A stretch of 64,000 nt of DNA, taken from NCBI GenBank assembly GCA_964016885.1, contig OZ024741.1, forward strand, positions 410,721,464 to 410,785,463, written 5' to 3'. The position numbers and the translations under genes are program-made. The notes beneath the pieces are model-generated. The model saw only the letters and a list, made by a program, of their open reading frames with translations, did not search any database and was not told the origin of the DNA. Shown one piece after another: positions 56,301 through 63,546 of this stretch (within the stretch, counting starts at the first letter, position 1; every line of letters starts with the position of its first letter). This DNA comes from Eledone cirrhosa (Eukaryota; Mollusca; Cephalopoda; Octopoda; Eledonidae).

Positions 56301-59300
56301 GTTGTTGGTGGTAGTGGTGGTGTTGTTGGTGGTGGGGATGGTGGTGTTGGTGGTAGTGGTGGTGTTGATGGTGGTAGTGGTGTTGTTGTTGGTGTTGTTG
56401 TTGGTGTTGTTGTTGGTGGTGTTGTTGGTCGTGAGGAAGAACAATAAAATAGTTATACATCAAAAAGAAAAGATAATTTGTAATAAGAGATTGCCAACTA
56501 AAGCAATATTTACCTGCTTCCTAAAGTGAACAAGACTGGCTGAGATAAGGACTTGAGCAGCTGAAATGCTTGATTCAGGACTTCGTGTGTGAAGTGTTCT
56601 GCCATGTCTCCAATGACAACACAATTGGGATTAGTTTGATCAATGTCAGAAAAGTCATTAACAGCCTCTGAAATGTACATAACAGTAATTGTTAATGGGA
56701 TAACAACTTATATCTTCAGCATGATGAATTTTTTTATGAATTGCTTCCCTTGACATTAAGGGGAGATTACTCTCTTGTCACAATTTGTCACCAACAGTGT
56801 GCTGAACGTTAATATCTGAAACTGAGTGGAATGGCTTGAAATGGTGACATGTTGCCTGGTTAATCACCACCACCACAACATGGTCTTTGAAGACTAACAT
56901 GTGGCCTGGTTAAACACCACAAGGTAGTTTGAAAGGGTAACATATGACCTGGTTAATCCCTTCGTTACCATATTCCAAATGAAAGACACTGCTTATGATT
57001 TTCAATTAATTTTGAAAATAATCAAGAATTTGGAGGGATTTAATAATATAACTAACTTTCTCATTAAGTTGATGTTTGGAATATAACTTAACAAAGGTTC
57101 TTACATAAAATTATAATGAAAGGTTTTTGAATGAATATATATATATATATACATTAAAATAATCAGTTGACACTGTAAAGTGGTTGGTGTTAGGAAGGGC
57201 ATCCAGCTGTAGAGAGTATTGGGAGGACTGTTCAGTTGTGTCAAGGACATGACAACCTCTCCTCTCAATAGAATTTATGACTGTGTAAGCATGATGCAGA
57301 CATTTTGGCCTGTCTGGGAGGTCAATGTCCCTGGGAGGTCAATGTCCCTGGGAGGTCAGTGTCCCTGCTTCAGTACTGACTTGATCTATGTAGACACGCC
57401 CAACCCTTGTTAACAGAGAAAGCAGGCATTAAAACAACAATGATGATGATGAAAACAAAAGAGAAAGAAAAGAAACTATCTTACTTGGGTTGACAAGAAG
57501 TAATGGACGTAAAGCACGGCTTTTAAGGACATGGGATACAGCTGGTATTGGAGAGAATATCTGGGAAGATTCAAGGTCAAAGCCTAACTTCTTCAGTTTT
57601 TCGGTAAGACTTTGTCGGGTGACAGCATTTTCATTGCTACAAAACCTCACAGGTAACCCACTGCCTTTTAACCTGGAAATAGGGTTTAAACATTTATTTA
57701 GAAAAAATTCAAAAACATACAAAAGAATAAATATTTTAAAAAAATAATCTATTAAAATTATGTATGAGAGGAATCAGTGTATTTTTATTAGAAATATGGA
57801 AGTGAAAGGGTTAAACTGTTTATATTTAGCTAAAAACCTTCCACCATAATTTTATGTAAGAACCTTTATTACATTCCAAACACCAGCTTGTCTATTTCAG
57901 CCCCTTAGTCATGCTATCTCCCAATCTTACTGAAATATCAGGTGATGCTGGCAAGGATACTTGGCTATTCCCACACCTTAGTCTTGCTATCTCCCAATCT
58001 TACTGAAATATCAGGTGATGCTGGCAAGGATACTTGGCTATTCCCACACCTTAGTCTTGCTATCTCCCAATCTTACTGAAATATCAGGTGATGCTGGCAA
58101 GGATACTTGGCTATTCCCACACCTTAGTCTTGCTATCTCCCAATCTTACTGAAATATCAGGTGATGCTGGCAAGGATACTTGGCTATTCCCACACCTTAG
58201 TCTTGCTATCTCCCAATCTTCCTGAAATATCAGGTGATGCTGGCAAGGATACTTGGCTATTCCCACACCTTAGTCTTGCTATCTCCCAATCTTACTGAAA
58301 TATCAGGTGATGCTGGCAAGGGTACTTGGCTATTCCCACACCTTAGTCTTGCTATCTCCCAATCTTACTGAAATATCAGGTGATGCTGGCAAGGGTACTT
58401 GGCTATTCCCACACCTTAGCCTCAATATCAACCATTAATACAATAAATTTCCAGACATTCCTCAAATATTTTCAGAGAACAACACAAACTGTTGTCTGTA
58501 ATTGTGTCTCATCACATTTTATTTATATTTTTCTTTCTGGCTTATTTTTATTGTTATTGTCAATTTGTTGATTCTCTACATATTTCACACTAATATATTC
58601 TGAGTTCAAATCCCACCAAGGTTAACTTTGCCTTTCATCCTTACGGGGTCGATAAAATGAAGTACCAGTAATGTACTGGGTAATTGCTGGCCTTGTGCCA
58701 AAAGTAGAAACAATTATATTATATTATATTATACTATATTATTGTCCTGGGTATGACATTAAACTACATCCAGTGGCAAGACTCCAGTTCGAAAGTTTAG
58801 GAGCTGTGGGGAATGTGGAGTTACCCCTTAGTTGTCATAACTCCCAGGTCTGGCCCAGAGTAGTAGTACCTGTTAGGGCCCCATTTATGTGTTAAATAAT
58901 TACCTTATTCGAGTGGCACCAGTAAGGTATTATCAGCCACTGAAAAGAACCATGGATAGTCGATTTCTGGAGAGAACTCGTCAATGTATCTCGGGAATTT
59001 TACCCGCAAAAGATATATTATATTATATTATATTATATTACATTGTATAAAAGATATTATATTATATTATATTATATTACATTATAATATAGTATCGGTA
59101 GAGGGTCGGACGCCATGCTTTCTAGCATAGTTACGTCCCTTTATGTTCTGAGTTTCATCCTTACGGAGTCGATAAAATAAAGTACCAGTAATGTACTGTA
59201 TAATTGCTGGCCTTGTGCCAAAAGTAGAAACAATTATAATATATTATACTATTTTATATTATGTTACATTATATTAAACTATATTATACTATATATTATT

Positions 59301-60778
59301 ATATCATATTATACTATATTATCACCTGATATTTGAGTAGGATTGGATAGCGAGGCTAAGGTGTTGGAATAGCCAAGTACCCTTGCTAGCATCACCTGAT
59401 ACTTCAGTAAGACTGGTAAATAGCAAAGCTAAGGTGCTGTGAAATAGCCAAGCCCTCTCACTATCATCACTATATTATTTTATACCAGTAATGCACTGGG
59501 TATTTGCTGGCCTTGTGCCTAAAGTAGAAACAATTATTTTATACTATACTATATCATATTATATTATATTATAATATATTTATTACATTATATTATATGC
59601 TATATCCCAGACCACCAAATCTGAAATATGGTGACAGGAATGAAAAAGAACCATACTGCACCATACCATACAGTAATTTTTCTAGGGTGACTCTGGTGGT
59701 TTAAAAAAAAAACAATTGGTTTAGTTTACATATTGAGACTCCAGCCCATCCTATTTATTTTATAAAGTATGGGATTTTTAATAATGTATTTTTTTTGTCA
59801 TGTATGTTTTTTTAATGTATAAAAAAAACTGTCGCAGGAATGCTACCACTTAAAATAAAATTTCACCGGAGATAGGTTAGCAATATTAAATAAGTGTGTG
59901 TGAGGAGTGATAAGAGCGAAGATTGGGGGGGGGGGTCTGAAATATGTAATAAGTGGTGCGGGGTGGGTACATTTTTCTATGGCATGATAAAACGTTAATT
60001 GAAGCAGGTTTCTCTGTTGATGGCATCAAGTAGATCACTCATCGTCGAAACAGACCGAGGTCCAACACATATTATACTATACTATATTGACAATTTTTTT
60101 GTTTTTATTTTTTTCAAGTTCATTACAGCAAAATACAGTTTTTAACAAATTAAATTGATTTCTAGAAGAAAATGTAAAGGAAGGGGTGAACAACGGAGCC
60201 AACACCAGAGCAAAAGACAGCAGCGAGGGGTACTGGGCAACCTCTCTAATGATTTACTGTTCTATTATGTTATGTTATATTGATAAATTTATAGAAAAGC
60301 GCCTGCTGGGGTTCGCGAAGTAATTTTTTTTCCTTATTTTTTCCGTGTTTTCAACTTATAAGACATTCGATATATTCGCATTCGACTTTTTTCTCCGAAA
60401 ACGAGAAGGATGGAGGGGGGGGGGCATAAATGTATCTTCTCAGCCTCATTTAAAATCTGAGGCTGAGAACATCTGAGAGTTCCCCTATTCGGTTTCCAGT
60501 AGTAAACAGTCGATTGCGAATATATTGGAGGTCAGATTAGATGAAAACACGAAAAATTTCTTAGCGAACAGCAGCAGGTGCTTTTTCTGGGGATTTACAG
60601 TTATGTTAGATGGATATATTAATTGTATCAATAAATACCTTTGTATTGCTTCAGGTGAGCCTTCAATAGCACGACCACCACTCTCCGTACTTTCATACAA
60701 TACTCCTGTTATATCTAATAACAGACCTTTCACGTTGTTCCAGTAATAACCAGTAGAAACTTTACAACCAGAAGCCAT
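12648..60778 (-). CDS. LHPP: LHPP gene, six exons visible, 3' end missing (partial)
   Basis: Phospholysine phosphohistidine inorganic pyrophosphate phosphatase, a cytosolic HAD-family enzyme that hydrolyses P-N bonds (phosphohistidine, phospholysine) and pyrophosphate. Six exons join in phase to 243 codons plus two bases. HAD motif I is DITGVLY (D22 nucleophile), motif II is FCSNEN (S59), motif III is VVGKP (K194), and motif IV is GDDIVNDIGGA (D219, D220, D224). The family is about 270 residues, so 25-30 C-terminal residues are absent. The closest alternative, HDHD2, fits worse: the GVLY-ES-x4-GG-x-AI-x-GS segment and GDDIVxDxGGAQ follow LHPP. Introns measure 2966, 817, 8959, 775 and 33883 bp, and the sixth exceeds 12.6 kb. 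All five complete introns start with GT and end with AG. The exons show no stop or frameshift. The family assignment rests on recalled family sequence, not a search. Confidence 0.93.
12770..13005 (+). mobile_element. Short element with the RTE-type 3' tail (SINE or truncated LINE)
   Basis: Contains GGTTGGTGTTAGGAAGGACA, CATCCAGATGTAGAAACCC, CCCATGCTAGCATGGAAAATG and GGACGTTAAACAGTGATGATG, matching the tail of the RTE LINE at 8385-8808 block by block. No LINE coding part and no clear tRNA-like head is present. It could be a SINE using RTE machinery or a 5'-truncated RTE copy. Confidence 0.75.
13006..13430. other. Intron 5 sequence, nothing recognised
   Basis: AT-rich unique-looking sequence with no open frame or clear repeat. 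Confidence 0.5.
13431..13796. repeat. Degenerate interspersed repeat, two related copies
   Basis: The block CACCAACCAATTTTACAGAG / TGTACTGGGTACATTTT / TGGTACCAGCAGTA near 13493 recurs in decayed form near 13615 as CCAACCACACTACACAGTGT / ACTGGGTGTATTTTTTTGTG / GCACTAGTACTAAAGAGG. Blocks of this type are dispersed in cephalopod DNA (recalled, not searched). It directly abuts the left edge of satellite B. Confidence 0.5.
13797..45636. repeat. Satellite array B, 37-bp monomer, 31.8 kb
   Basis: Roughly 860 head-to-tail copies of a 37-bp monomer containing GGGATACAGTGTACCTATTG then TAAACCAGATATACACA. Variants are 35 bp (AGATACACAGGG), 38 bp (ATACCACAGGG) and shorter ones lacking ACA (GGGATAGTGTACC). 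One decayed monomer at 13797-13840 precedes the continuous array from about 13879. Blocks recur at spacings of 2612, 3272, 2518, 1967, 1025, 3835, 2778 and 2562 bp. The many 60-116 residue frames on both strands are periodic by-products, because 37 is not a multiple of 3 and three monomers are read in turn. It fills intron 5 of LHPP. Confidence 0.97.
30244..31026. repeat. 111-bp higher-order repeat inside satellite B
   Basis: The variant GGGATGCAG recurs at 30355, 30466, 30577, 30688, 30799, 30910 and 31021, exactly 111 bp apart, that is three 37-bp monomers. Within each trimer the spacers ACACACAGGG, ACACACAGGG and ATACACAGGG largely alternate in a fixed order. Confidence 0.92.
45709..46592. 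mobile_element. Foldback element with minisatellite core
   Basis: The left end (ATATAAAAATGAGAA, then ACAGCCGTTAAAACAGCTAA, then GGACAGAGACCAGTGGTCAA) is the reverse complement of the right end read inward (ATATAAACATGAGAA, ACAGCCGTTAAAACAACTAA, GGACAGAGACCAGT). The matched blocks are separated by 15-40 bp of unmatched sequence. The tandem core lies between. No transposase is present. This is a non-autonomous foldback or MITE-like element in LHPP intron 5. Confidence 0.65.
45910..46535. repeat. 24-bp minisatellite (22-bp variants)
   Basis: About 26 copies of a 24-bp unit containing GGTCTCTGTTGACCACAGGT, with a block of 22-bp copies lacking TC (GGTCTGTTGACC) near 46298-46385 and copies with CACTGGCTACT. 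All run in the same direction; the only inverted copy is in the left arm at about 45800-45815. Confidence 0.95.
46623..46715 (-). CDS. LHPP: LHPP exon 5 (residues 183-213, motif III Lys)
   Basis: Exactly 31 codons between acceptor TTTCCCTCAG and donor CAG|GTAAAT. It encodes SACDIEAEVVGKPAPEFFK. K194 in VVGKP is the HAD motif III lysine that stabilises the phospho-aspartyl intermediate. The exon lies only about 30 bp from the inner edge of a foldback minisatellite element in intron 5. Confidence 0.93.
46716..47490. other. LHPP intron 4
   Basis: 775 bp with a short (TA)n near 46780 and a long (TA)n at 47297-47351. At 46855-46915 the minus strand reads TTCTGAGGAAGGACTAGCAT followed by CCAAAACGTTAAGACCGTC, a dispersed-repeat motif resembling a decayed hammerhead ribozyme core. 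At 47075-47150 a stretch (GCTGTTAAAACAGTAAAATG ... GGACAGAAATGAGTGGCTAG) resembles the left end of the foldback element in intron 5. Confidence 0.5.
47491..47554 (-). CDS. LHPP: LHPP exon 4 (residues 161-182)
   Basis: A 64-bp exon between acceptor TTTTATAG and donor GAG|GTAACT. It encodes KYYQENGKLVLDAGAYVKVLE, matching the LHPP stretch RYY-x-GLxLDxGxYxxALE. It leaves phase 0, and exon 5 begins in phase 0. Confidence 0.9.
47665..47742 (+). repeat. Fragment of a dispersed repeat
   Basis: TAAGAACCTGTGTTATGTTC / CAAACACTAACTTAATAATG / AGAATGTTAGTTATATTA also occurs at 57836-57897 on the same strand and, reversed, at 57045-57125. Three copies in one window point to an interspersed family. Confidence 0.6.
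47890..48022 (-). mobile_element. tRNA-derived SINE
   Basis: On the minus strand the head reads TGTGGCTTAGTGGGTAGAGG, a good RNA polymerase III A box (TGGCTTAGTGG), then about 35 bp on a B-box-like GTGAGTTTGATTC, then a body with GTTATGTTCTTGAGCAAAAC and ACTTTATTTCACACTGC. It is too diverged and too long to be a working tRNA gene. Confidence 0.75.
48266..48802. repeat. 72-bp tandem array, left part
   Basis: About 7 copies of a 72-bp unit containing ATAGTATATATAGAATAATG, TGAGATATTATGTGAGGTAA and AGCCTTTACTGTGAAAAT. The first copies have AATATAATAG and GAATAATG, later ones AATACAATAG and GAGTAATG as on the right side. The array stops inside a unit where the LINE 3' end begins. A long open frame across it is a repeat by-product. 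Confidence 0.93.
49028..52497 (-). pseudogene. LINE ORF2, endonuclease-reverse transcriptase, broken
   Basis: The endonuclease half (from 52497) has CLNVRG, ICESR, AVYAP, LVGDWN, SYLDRV and YSDHKL, all the catalytic blocks of APE-type enzymes. The RT half has INLDQSKAVDRVDH, RQGCPLSSLLY and SAYADDVTVMV, so both catalytic Asp motifs are kept. A C-terminal zf-RVT-like motif follows (CPRCVHDDETIAHAFVHCP). Two lesions: a 32-bp direct duplication (51669-51700 and 51701-51732) shifts the frame, and two in-frame TGA codons lie at 49835-49837 and 49817-49819. The length minus 32 is 3438, a multiple of three, so the duplication is the only net frame change. Confidence 0.85.
52490..54251 (-). pseudogene. 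LINE ORF1, zinc-knuckle protein, frameshifted
   Basis: Nucleic-acid-binding ORF1 of the Tx1-type element. The start is taken at MDGIFTSHPNE (54251); the frame is open upstream to 54344, but that part crosses the leader hairpin. A CX2CX4HX4C knuckle (CYYCSSRGHLRAAC) lies near 53290-53335. The frame then meets a (CCA)n/(CAC)n tract at about 53198-53246, and the remainder (acidic and basic stretches such as KRKKRKHH) continues in another frame to 52490. The total length is one base over a multiple of three, which fits slippage in or near that tract. The stop overlaps the ORF2 start by 8 nt. Confidence 0.75.
54461..55325. repeat. 72-bp tandem array, right part
   Basis: About 12 further copies of the unit at 48266-48802, some with AGTTATATAGAG (2 bp shorter) and GTGGGGTAAAGACTTTAC variants that recur as a two-unit block (54800-54950 and 55090-55240). 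The last unit runs directly into the right terminus ACTAAAGGG, so the unit arose from subterminal sequence. Confidence 0.93.
55339..55490. other. Intron 3 sequence, nothing recognised
   Basis: AT-rich sequence between the piggyBac-like element and a mariner remnant. Confidence 0.4.
55495..55800 (+). pseudogene. mariner transposase, N-terminal remnant
   Basis: Frames on the plus strand spell pieces of the mariner helix-turn-helix region: KFKLDHSATEQ, then (shifted) INEVWGERSVKEYTV, FQKFHHGKFTLED, RRPSINGDILKTLMEANPGT, then (shifted again) RELDIRIGTISEHVNQI. At least two frameshifts and no catalytic part. A dead fragment. Confidence 0.75.
55944..56140 (-). pseudogene. mariner 3' end: transposase C-terminus and terminal repeat
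   Basis: The minus strand encodes DFHGAFMKWLEHNKSIEDRG then SYLERD and a stop, matching the mariner C-terminal pattern (DFxxxFxxWxxxxxKCIxxxGxYFExD) with the Cys lost. About 70 bp later comes AGTCCCAAAACTTCCTAATC / CCCCTTGTA, typical of a mariner terminal repeat ending at TA. Its orientation is opposite to the N-terminal remnant next to it, so these are separate insertions or one rearranged copy. Confidence 0.7.
56141..56435. repeat. GGT/GTT-rich microsatellite
   Basis: Imperfect trinucleotide array (GGTGGTGTTGGTGGTAGTGG and the like), G-rich on the plus strand. Every frame is open for over 100 codons of Gly/Val or Asn/Thr/His, which is composition, not coding. It starts right where the mariner C-terminus stops being recognisable. 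Confidence 0.93.
56514..56667 (-). CDS. LHPP: LHPP exon 3 (residues 110-161)
   Basis: Acceptor TTTCAG, donor CAG|GTAAAT, 154 bp. It encodes DFSDIDQTNPNCVVIGD, a hallmark of LHPP (FDxIDxxNPNCVVI), then a stretch rich in Leu and Gln leading to PVLFTLGS. This is cap-domain sequence that shapes substrate choice in C2-type HAD enzymes. A second AG two bases inside would break the frame, so the upstream acceptor was chosen. Confidence 0.92.
56840..56960. repeat. Three imperfect direct repeats of about 50 bp
   Basis: ACATGTTGCCTGGTTAATCA, ACATGTGGCCTGGTTAAACA and ACATATGACCTGGTTAATCC recur with GAAATGGT / GAAGACTA / GAAAGGGTA in front. In LHPP intron 2. Confidence 0.6.
56956..57132 (+). mobile_element. 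MITE-like dispersed repeat fragment
   Basis: Begins TTAATCCCTTCGTTACCATA and ends near AAGGTTCTTACATAAAATTA then TAATGAAAGG. The head resembles a TTAACCCTTT-type terminus and the tail occurs reversed at 57836-57897. A similar sequence is, from memory, abundant in octopus genomes. Confidence 0.5.
57168..57453 (+). mobile_element. Short element with the RTE-type 3' tail
   Basis: Contains CACTGTAAAGTGGTTGGTGT, TAGGAAGGGCATCCAGCTGT and ends in a decayed tail AATGATGATGATG. It carries a local triplication of GGGAGGTCAATGTCCCT (57316-57366). Same family as 12770-13005. Confidence 0.7.
57485..57672 (-). CDS. LHPP: LHPP exon 2 (residues 47-110)
   Basis: Acceptor CCCTATTTCCAG and donor A|GTAAGATAG. 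The first base completes Arg47 and the last base opens codon 110. It encodes LKGSGLPVRFCSNENAVTR with HAD motif II Ser59, then a helix-rich part with KKLGFDLE and the segment ending RPLLLVNP. The layout (cap-proximal helix, then an RPLLLV-type strand) follows the LHPP/HDHD2 group. Confidence 0.93.
57836..57897 (-). repeat. Dispersed repeat fragment, reversed copy
   Basis: CCACCATAATTTTATGTAAG / AACCTTTATTACATTCC is the reverse complement of the tail of the element at 56956-57132. Confidence 0.6.
57898..58420. repeat. 73-bp tandem array, about 7 copies
   Basis: Unit includes CACACCTTAGTCTTGCTATC, TCCCAATCTTACTGAAATAT and CAGGTGATGCTGGCAAGGAT. Copies are almost identical, with one A-to-C change near 58220 and GGATAC to GGGTAC in the last two. 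In LHPP intron 1. Confidence 0.95.
58590..58716 (+). mobile_element. tRNA-derived SINE, 5'-truncated
   Basis: Starts at a B-box-like GAGTTCAAATCCCACC, then CTTTCATCCTTACGGGGTCG, ATAAAATGAAGTACCAGTAA and GGCCTTGTGCCAAAAGTAGA. This body is typical of octopus SINEs with tRNA-like heads. It leads into a TATTA-type tail. Confidence 0.75.
59013..59092. repeat. ATATT pentanucleotide tracts
   Basis: Runs of (TATTA)n interrupted by ACATTGTATAAAAGA. Further runs lie at 58716-58742, 59235-59320 and 59535-59600; they adjoin SINE copies and probably grew from SINE tails. Confidence 0.85.
59093..59240 (+). mobile_element. tRNA-derived SINE, nearly complete
   Basis: The head CGGTAGAGGGTCGGACGCCA / TGCTTTCTAGCAT / GTTACGTCCCTTTATGTTCT is tRNA-like (A box and anticodon-arm-like part). 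The B box is decayed by a small deletion. The same body as 58590-58716 follows. Confidence 0.75.
59321..59470 (-). repeat. Two diverged, inverted copies of the 73-bp unit
   Basis: ATCACCTGATATTTGAGTAG / GCTAAGGTGTTGGAATAGCC / AAGTACCCTTGCTAGC and the copy after it are the reverse complement of the 73-bp unit at 57898-58420, with clear divergence. So the unit predates its recent amplification. Confidence 0.85.
59478..59540 (+). mobile_element. SINE 3' fragment
   Basis: ACCAGTAATGCACTGGGTAT / TTGCTGGCCTTGTGCCTAAA / GTAGAAACAATTA matches the body of the SINE at 58590-58716. Confidence 0.65.
59600..60435. other. LHPP intron 1 remainder, nothing recognised
   Basis: AT-rich sequence with poly(G) at 59925-59935 and 60415-60423 and a T-rich run near 60090. 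No open frame or known element. Confidence 0.4.
60436..60467. other. Perfect 11-bp hairpin in intron 1
   Basis: TCTCAGCCTCA and TGAGGCTGAGA are inverted around TTTAAAATC, about 170 bp downstream of the exon 1 donor on the transcribed strand. Function unknown. Confidence 0.6.
60639..60778 (-). CDS. LHPP: LHPP exon 1 (residues 1-47, start codon)
   Basis: Begins at an ATG with A at -3 and G at +4, a good initiation context. It encodes a short polar N-terminus, then GLLLDITGVLYES with the nucleophile D22, then GGRAIEGSPEAIQ. It ends in phase 2 (AG of codon 47) at donor G|GTATTT. The motif I second acid (usual DxD) is Thr24; as I recall it, vertebrate LHPP has Ser at this place, so the change is family-typical. 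No signal peptide is visible, which fits a cytosolic enzyme. The reading frame stays open past the donor for about 50 codons, but that extension has no family similarity. Confidence 0.93.
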
Positions 60779-60844
60779 TCTAGTAATATTACAGAAAGTT
60801 AATTACTCTATATATAAATACATACACTAAACATATACATGTAC

Positions 60845-60895
<51 letters not shown>

Positions 60896-61363
60896 GCTTC
60901 CGTTCTATATAACAACCTACGTATTTACATAGTTGCCCTATATGTATATATTTTTAATATTGCAGATATATAATCCACATTTTCCAAAATACAGATTACA
61001 ATTATAATTCTTACAGAATGAAAATATATCCACTAATAAATATAATTAACTCTTGCTAGGAAGCTCACACAATTGCACAATATATAACGAAAGTGTAGAA
61101 GAGAAACAGAAATTATTTTGAAATTGCGGGTTAAATAATTATGGATGATACGAGTGTAAATTCTTACTAGAATTTAAAAGTGTTATTTATTGCGATATTA
61201 TATAAAATATATAAACTTTGTTATATTTCAAACTCGACACAGCTTTTTATTTGCTGCGGTAACTTCCAATGTGTTTACTTCTATGGTGCACAATTGTGAC
61301 ATTAAAAAGATAATTTCCTTAGTCTCCACCACACACACAAAATGCTGGGATGTGTATTTCACA

Positions 61364-61415
<52 letters not shown>
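60779..61415. other. LHPP upstream region
   Basis: About 64-70% AT, with (TA)n at 60848-60888 and 61362-61415. No clear core promoter or CpG-rich patch. Transcription of LHPP must start here or further right, but I see no site that decides it. No open frame of note. Confidence 0.4.
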
Positions 61416-61417
<2 letters not shown>

Positions 61418-62021
61418 TGGCTGCCAACTCGTTTTCGAGTACGGCCATTACTTTATATCCATGTAGGAGAACCCCTACCGATGCGCTGAACGAGTGTGAC
61501 TTTTTAGTCCAGCCAGCGACTTGAAAACTCTGGTACAAACACTACACTTGTGACAATTATTGACACATAGTGCTGGGCCCATGGTACCATGTGACGACAA
61601 GTGCAGAGAGATCTCCAGATATAAAGCAATGCCTGTGCCGTGAAGCTTTTATAGTGAGCAAAGGCACTGCACAAAGCCAGTCCCACTCTCTTAACCAAGA
61701 TAATATTTACCAAAAAGAAGAACAAGTCAACATCATTGAATACCATCAGGGTTGCAGGTGTTATATCAGAGTTTTCCTTCTCCTAGAATTCTGCCTTGAC
61801 AAAGGCTAAGGGGTCATTTCTCCCAGTGTTTTTGGATGGCCATTGACTCTAAAGAGCTCCTTTGCCCTTTGACAGGTTTTGTTTTTAGTCCTGCAGGATG
61901 TCCAAAGTCACCCTCCTCGCCAAGAAACCTTGGTGGGGTTGCCAGTTTAGTCGCCAACGACCCGACCATGGGACAGGTTGTACTGGGATACATGTTACCA
62001 GTAGCACCAACTGGTGACCTG

Positions 62022-62025
<4 letters not shown>
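61416..62025. repeat. Unidentified segment bounded by two (TA)n tracts
   Basis: The 610-bp segment from TGGTGGCTGCCAACTCGTTT to CCAACTGGTGACCTGACACA is visibly richer in G and C than its surroundings and is joined at both ends to (TA)n runs (61362-61415 and 62026-62054). No coding similarity recognised; the frames inside are short. It may be a transposed element that enters TA tracts. Confidence 0.4.
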
Positions 62026-62059
<34 letters not shown>

Positions 62060-62079
62060 TGTAGTATAAGTTTGGCAGA

Positions 62080-62590
62080 AAAATCCAAGGGTAAGAGCAC
62101 TCAGCCCATAGGTCGAGTTAAGTATAATTAGTTACAACAGTGACATGTAGCGGTACTTAAGTTTCGTTGGGTTGTATATACCAACTCATTCAGCTTTATA
62201 TATATATATATAAAATATTAAGAAAGTACCAGCCGTGGTCAGAGAGGTTAACTTTACATGGTGCCGTTTGTAGACAAATCCACTACAAATAGACAAGAAA
62301 ATACAGTATATAGAGGGATTACTTTCACGTTATACCTTACACTATGAATCCCTATATATCAGAGGTAGATTTATAAACTGTAGTTCTCATTAGGTCGGTG
62401 GAGTCCATTAGATAAAAAACACAAGGTCGACATCGTCGTCTTATGTTTAGCTTCGTATTATTGACGACTGACCAAACGTTAGATTAGAATTATCTCCCTT
62501 GTAATAAGAGTTATGTCCCTTTAAATATGTTTCTTTTTTTCACTTCGCACTTTCGAATTTTACTCCTCTCTCTCACACACATATATATAT
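62080..62590. other. AT-rich intergenic sequence
   Basis: No gene seen. A weak inverted repeat (TATAGAGGGATT at 62311 and AATCCCTATATA at 62346) and short (TA)n tracts at 62198 and 62581 are present. Confidence 0.4.
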
Positions 62591-62595
62591 ATATA

Positions 62596-63544
62596 GACAT
62601 GAAAAATGCGCAAGCTCAAAAGTGCCACAGAATGTTATAATAAACCTTCAAAAGTGTGGGACTAGAGTTGTTGCTAAAAAATATTGTAATCATTATATAT
62701 CGTACATATTGTGGCATCCTTTATAAAAATAGCTTAAACCAACGAAGCCTTTATTTTTACGCTATTTCACTTAGTTAATTCTTAGAGTGTAACATATAAA
62801 AATATGATTTACAACTATAAAATAAATTAATTAATATAATAACAGAGCTGCGGAGCTGAAATTTAGGAAATAATGGAGTATCGGATCCTGAGTTGGAGCC
62901 AGTCAATTTTGGGCCGACTCCGCAGCCCTGTATAATACATTTCATATTAAAGTTATTAATAAACCTATTTTACACTGCATGCAAATTACCATGAGATATT
63001 GATATTAGATATAAGATACAGCGCAATATCTACAGCTGTAAAAGTACGAAAGCGAAGTAATAATAAGTGGCTTAAGGTAATTCCAATATGAAAGTTTGTA
63101 GTGATAAAAATTTGATAATGCAATACGATTGTTAATATTATAGTTCTATGAAAATGTAACAATAGATAACTAAATTATTTTACTATTAGTATATTTAAGA
63201 AATTATCATTATAGATTTGATCGTTCATATAAGCATCATATTAATTTTCAACACAATTATTTTGTTACTATGAGTATATGATAATAATATTACGTAATTA
63301 TTTATAGCTGTTATTACATTAAACATAGATGTATTTATTTTTATATGTTACACTCTAAGAATTAACTAAGTGAAATAGCGTAAAAATAAAGGCTTCGTTG
63401 GTTTAAGCTATTTTTATAAAGGATGCCACAGAATGTACGATATATAATGATTACAATATTTTTTAGCAACAACTCTAGTCCCACACTTTTGAAGGTTTAT
63501 TATAACATTCTGTGGCACTTTTGAGCTTGCGCATTTTTCATGTC
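62596..63544. mobile_element. 949-bp non-autonomous element with long terminal inverted repeats
   Basis: Left arm 62596-62804 and right arm 63336-63544 are inverted copies about 208 bp long with very few differences (for example ACATATTGTGG against ACATTCTGTGG). They start GACATGAAAAATGCGCAAGC and end in the reverse complement. TA flanks both ends (62594-62595 and 63545-63546), as after Tc1/mariner-type insertion. The 530-bp middle is about 80% AT and non-coding. Confidence 0.85.
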
Positions 63545-63546
63545 TA

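Noticed and set aside
56016..56529. Gly/Val-rich plus-strand and Asn/Thr- or His-rich minus-strand proteins
   Set aside because: Products of the GGT/GTT microsatellite; only the last 40 or so minus-strand residues (mariner C-terminus) mean anything.
60485..60638. Extension of LHPP exon 1 by readthrough of the open frame
   Set aside because: Family similarity stops exactly at the G|GTATTT donor and resumes in phase at exon 2.
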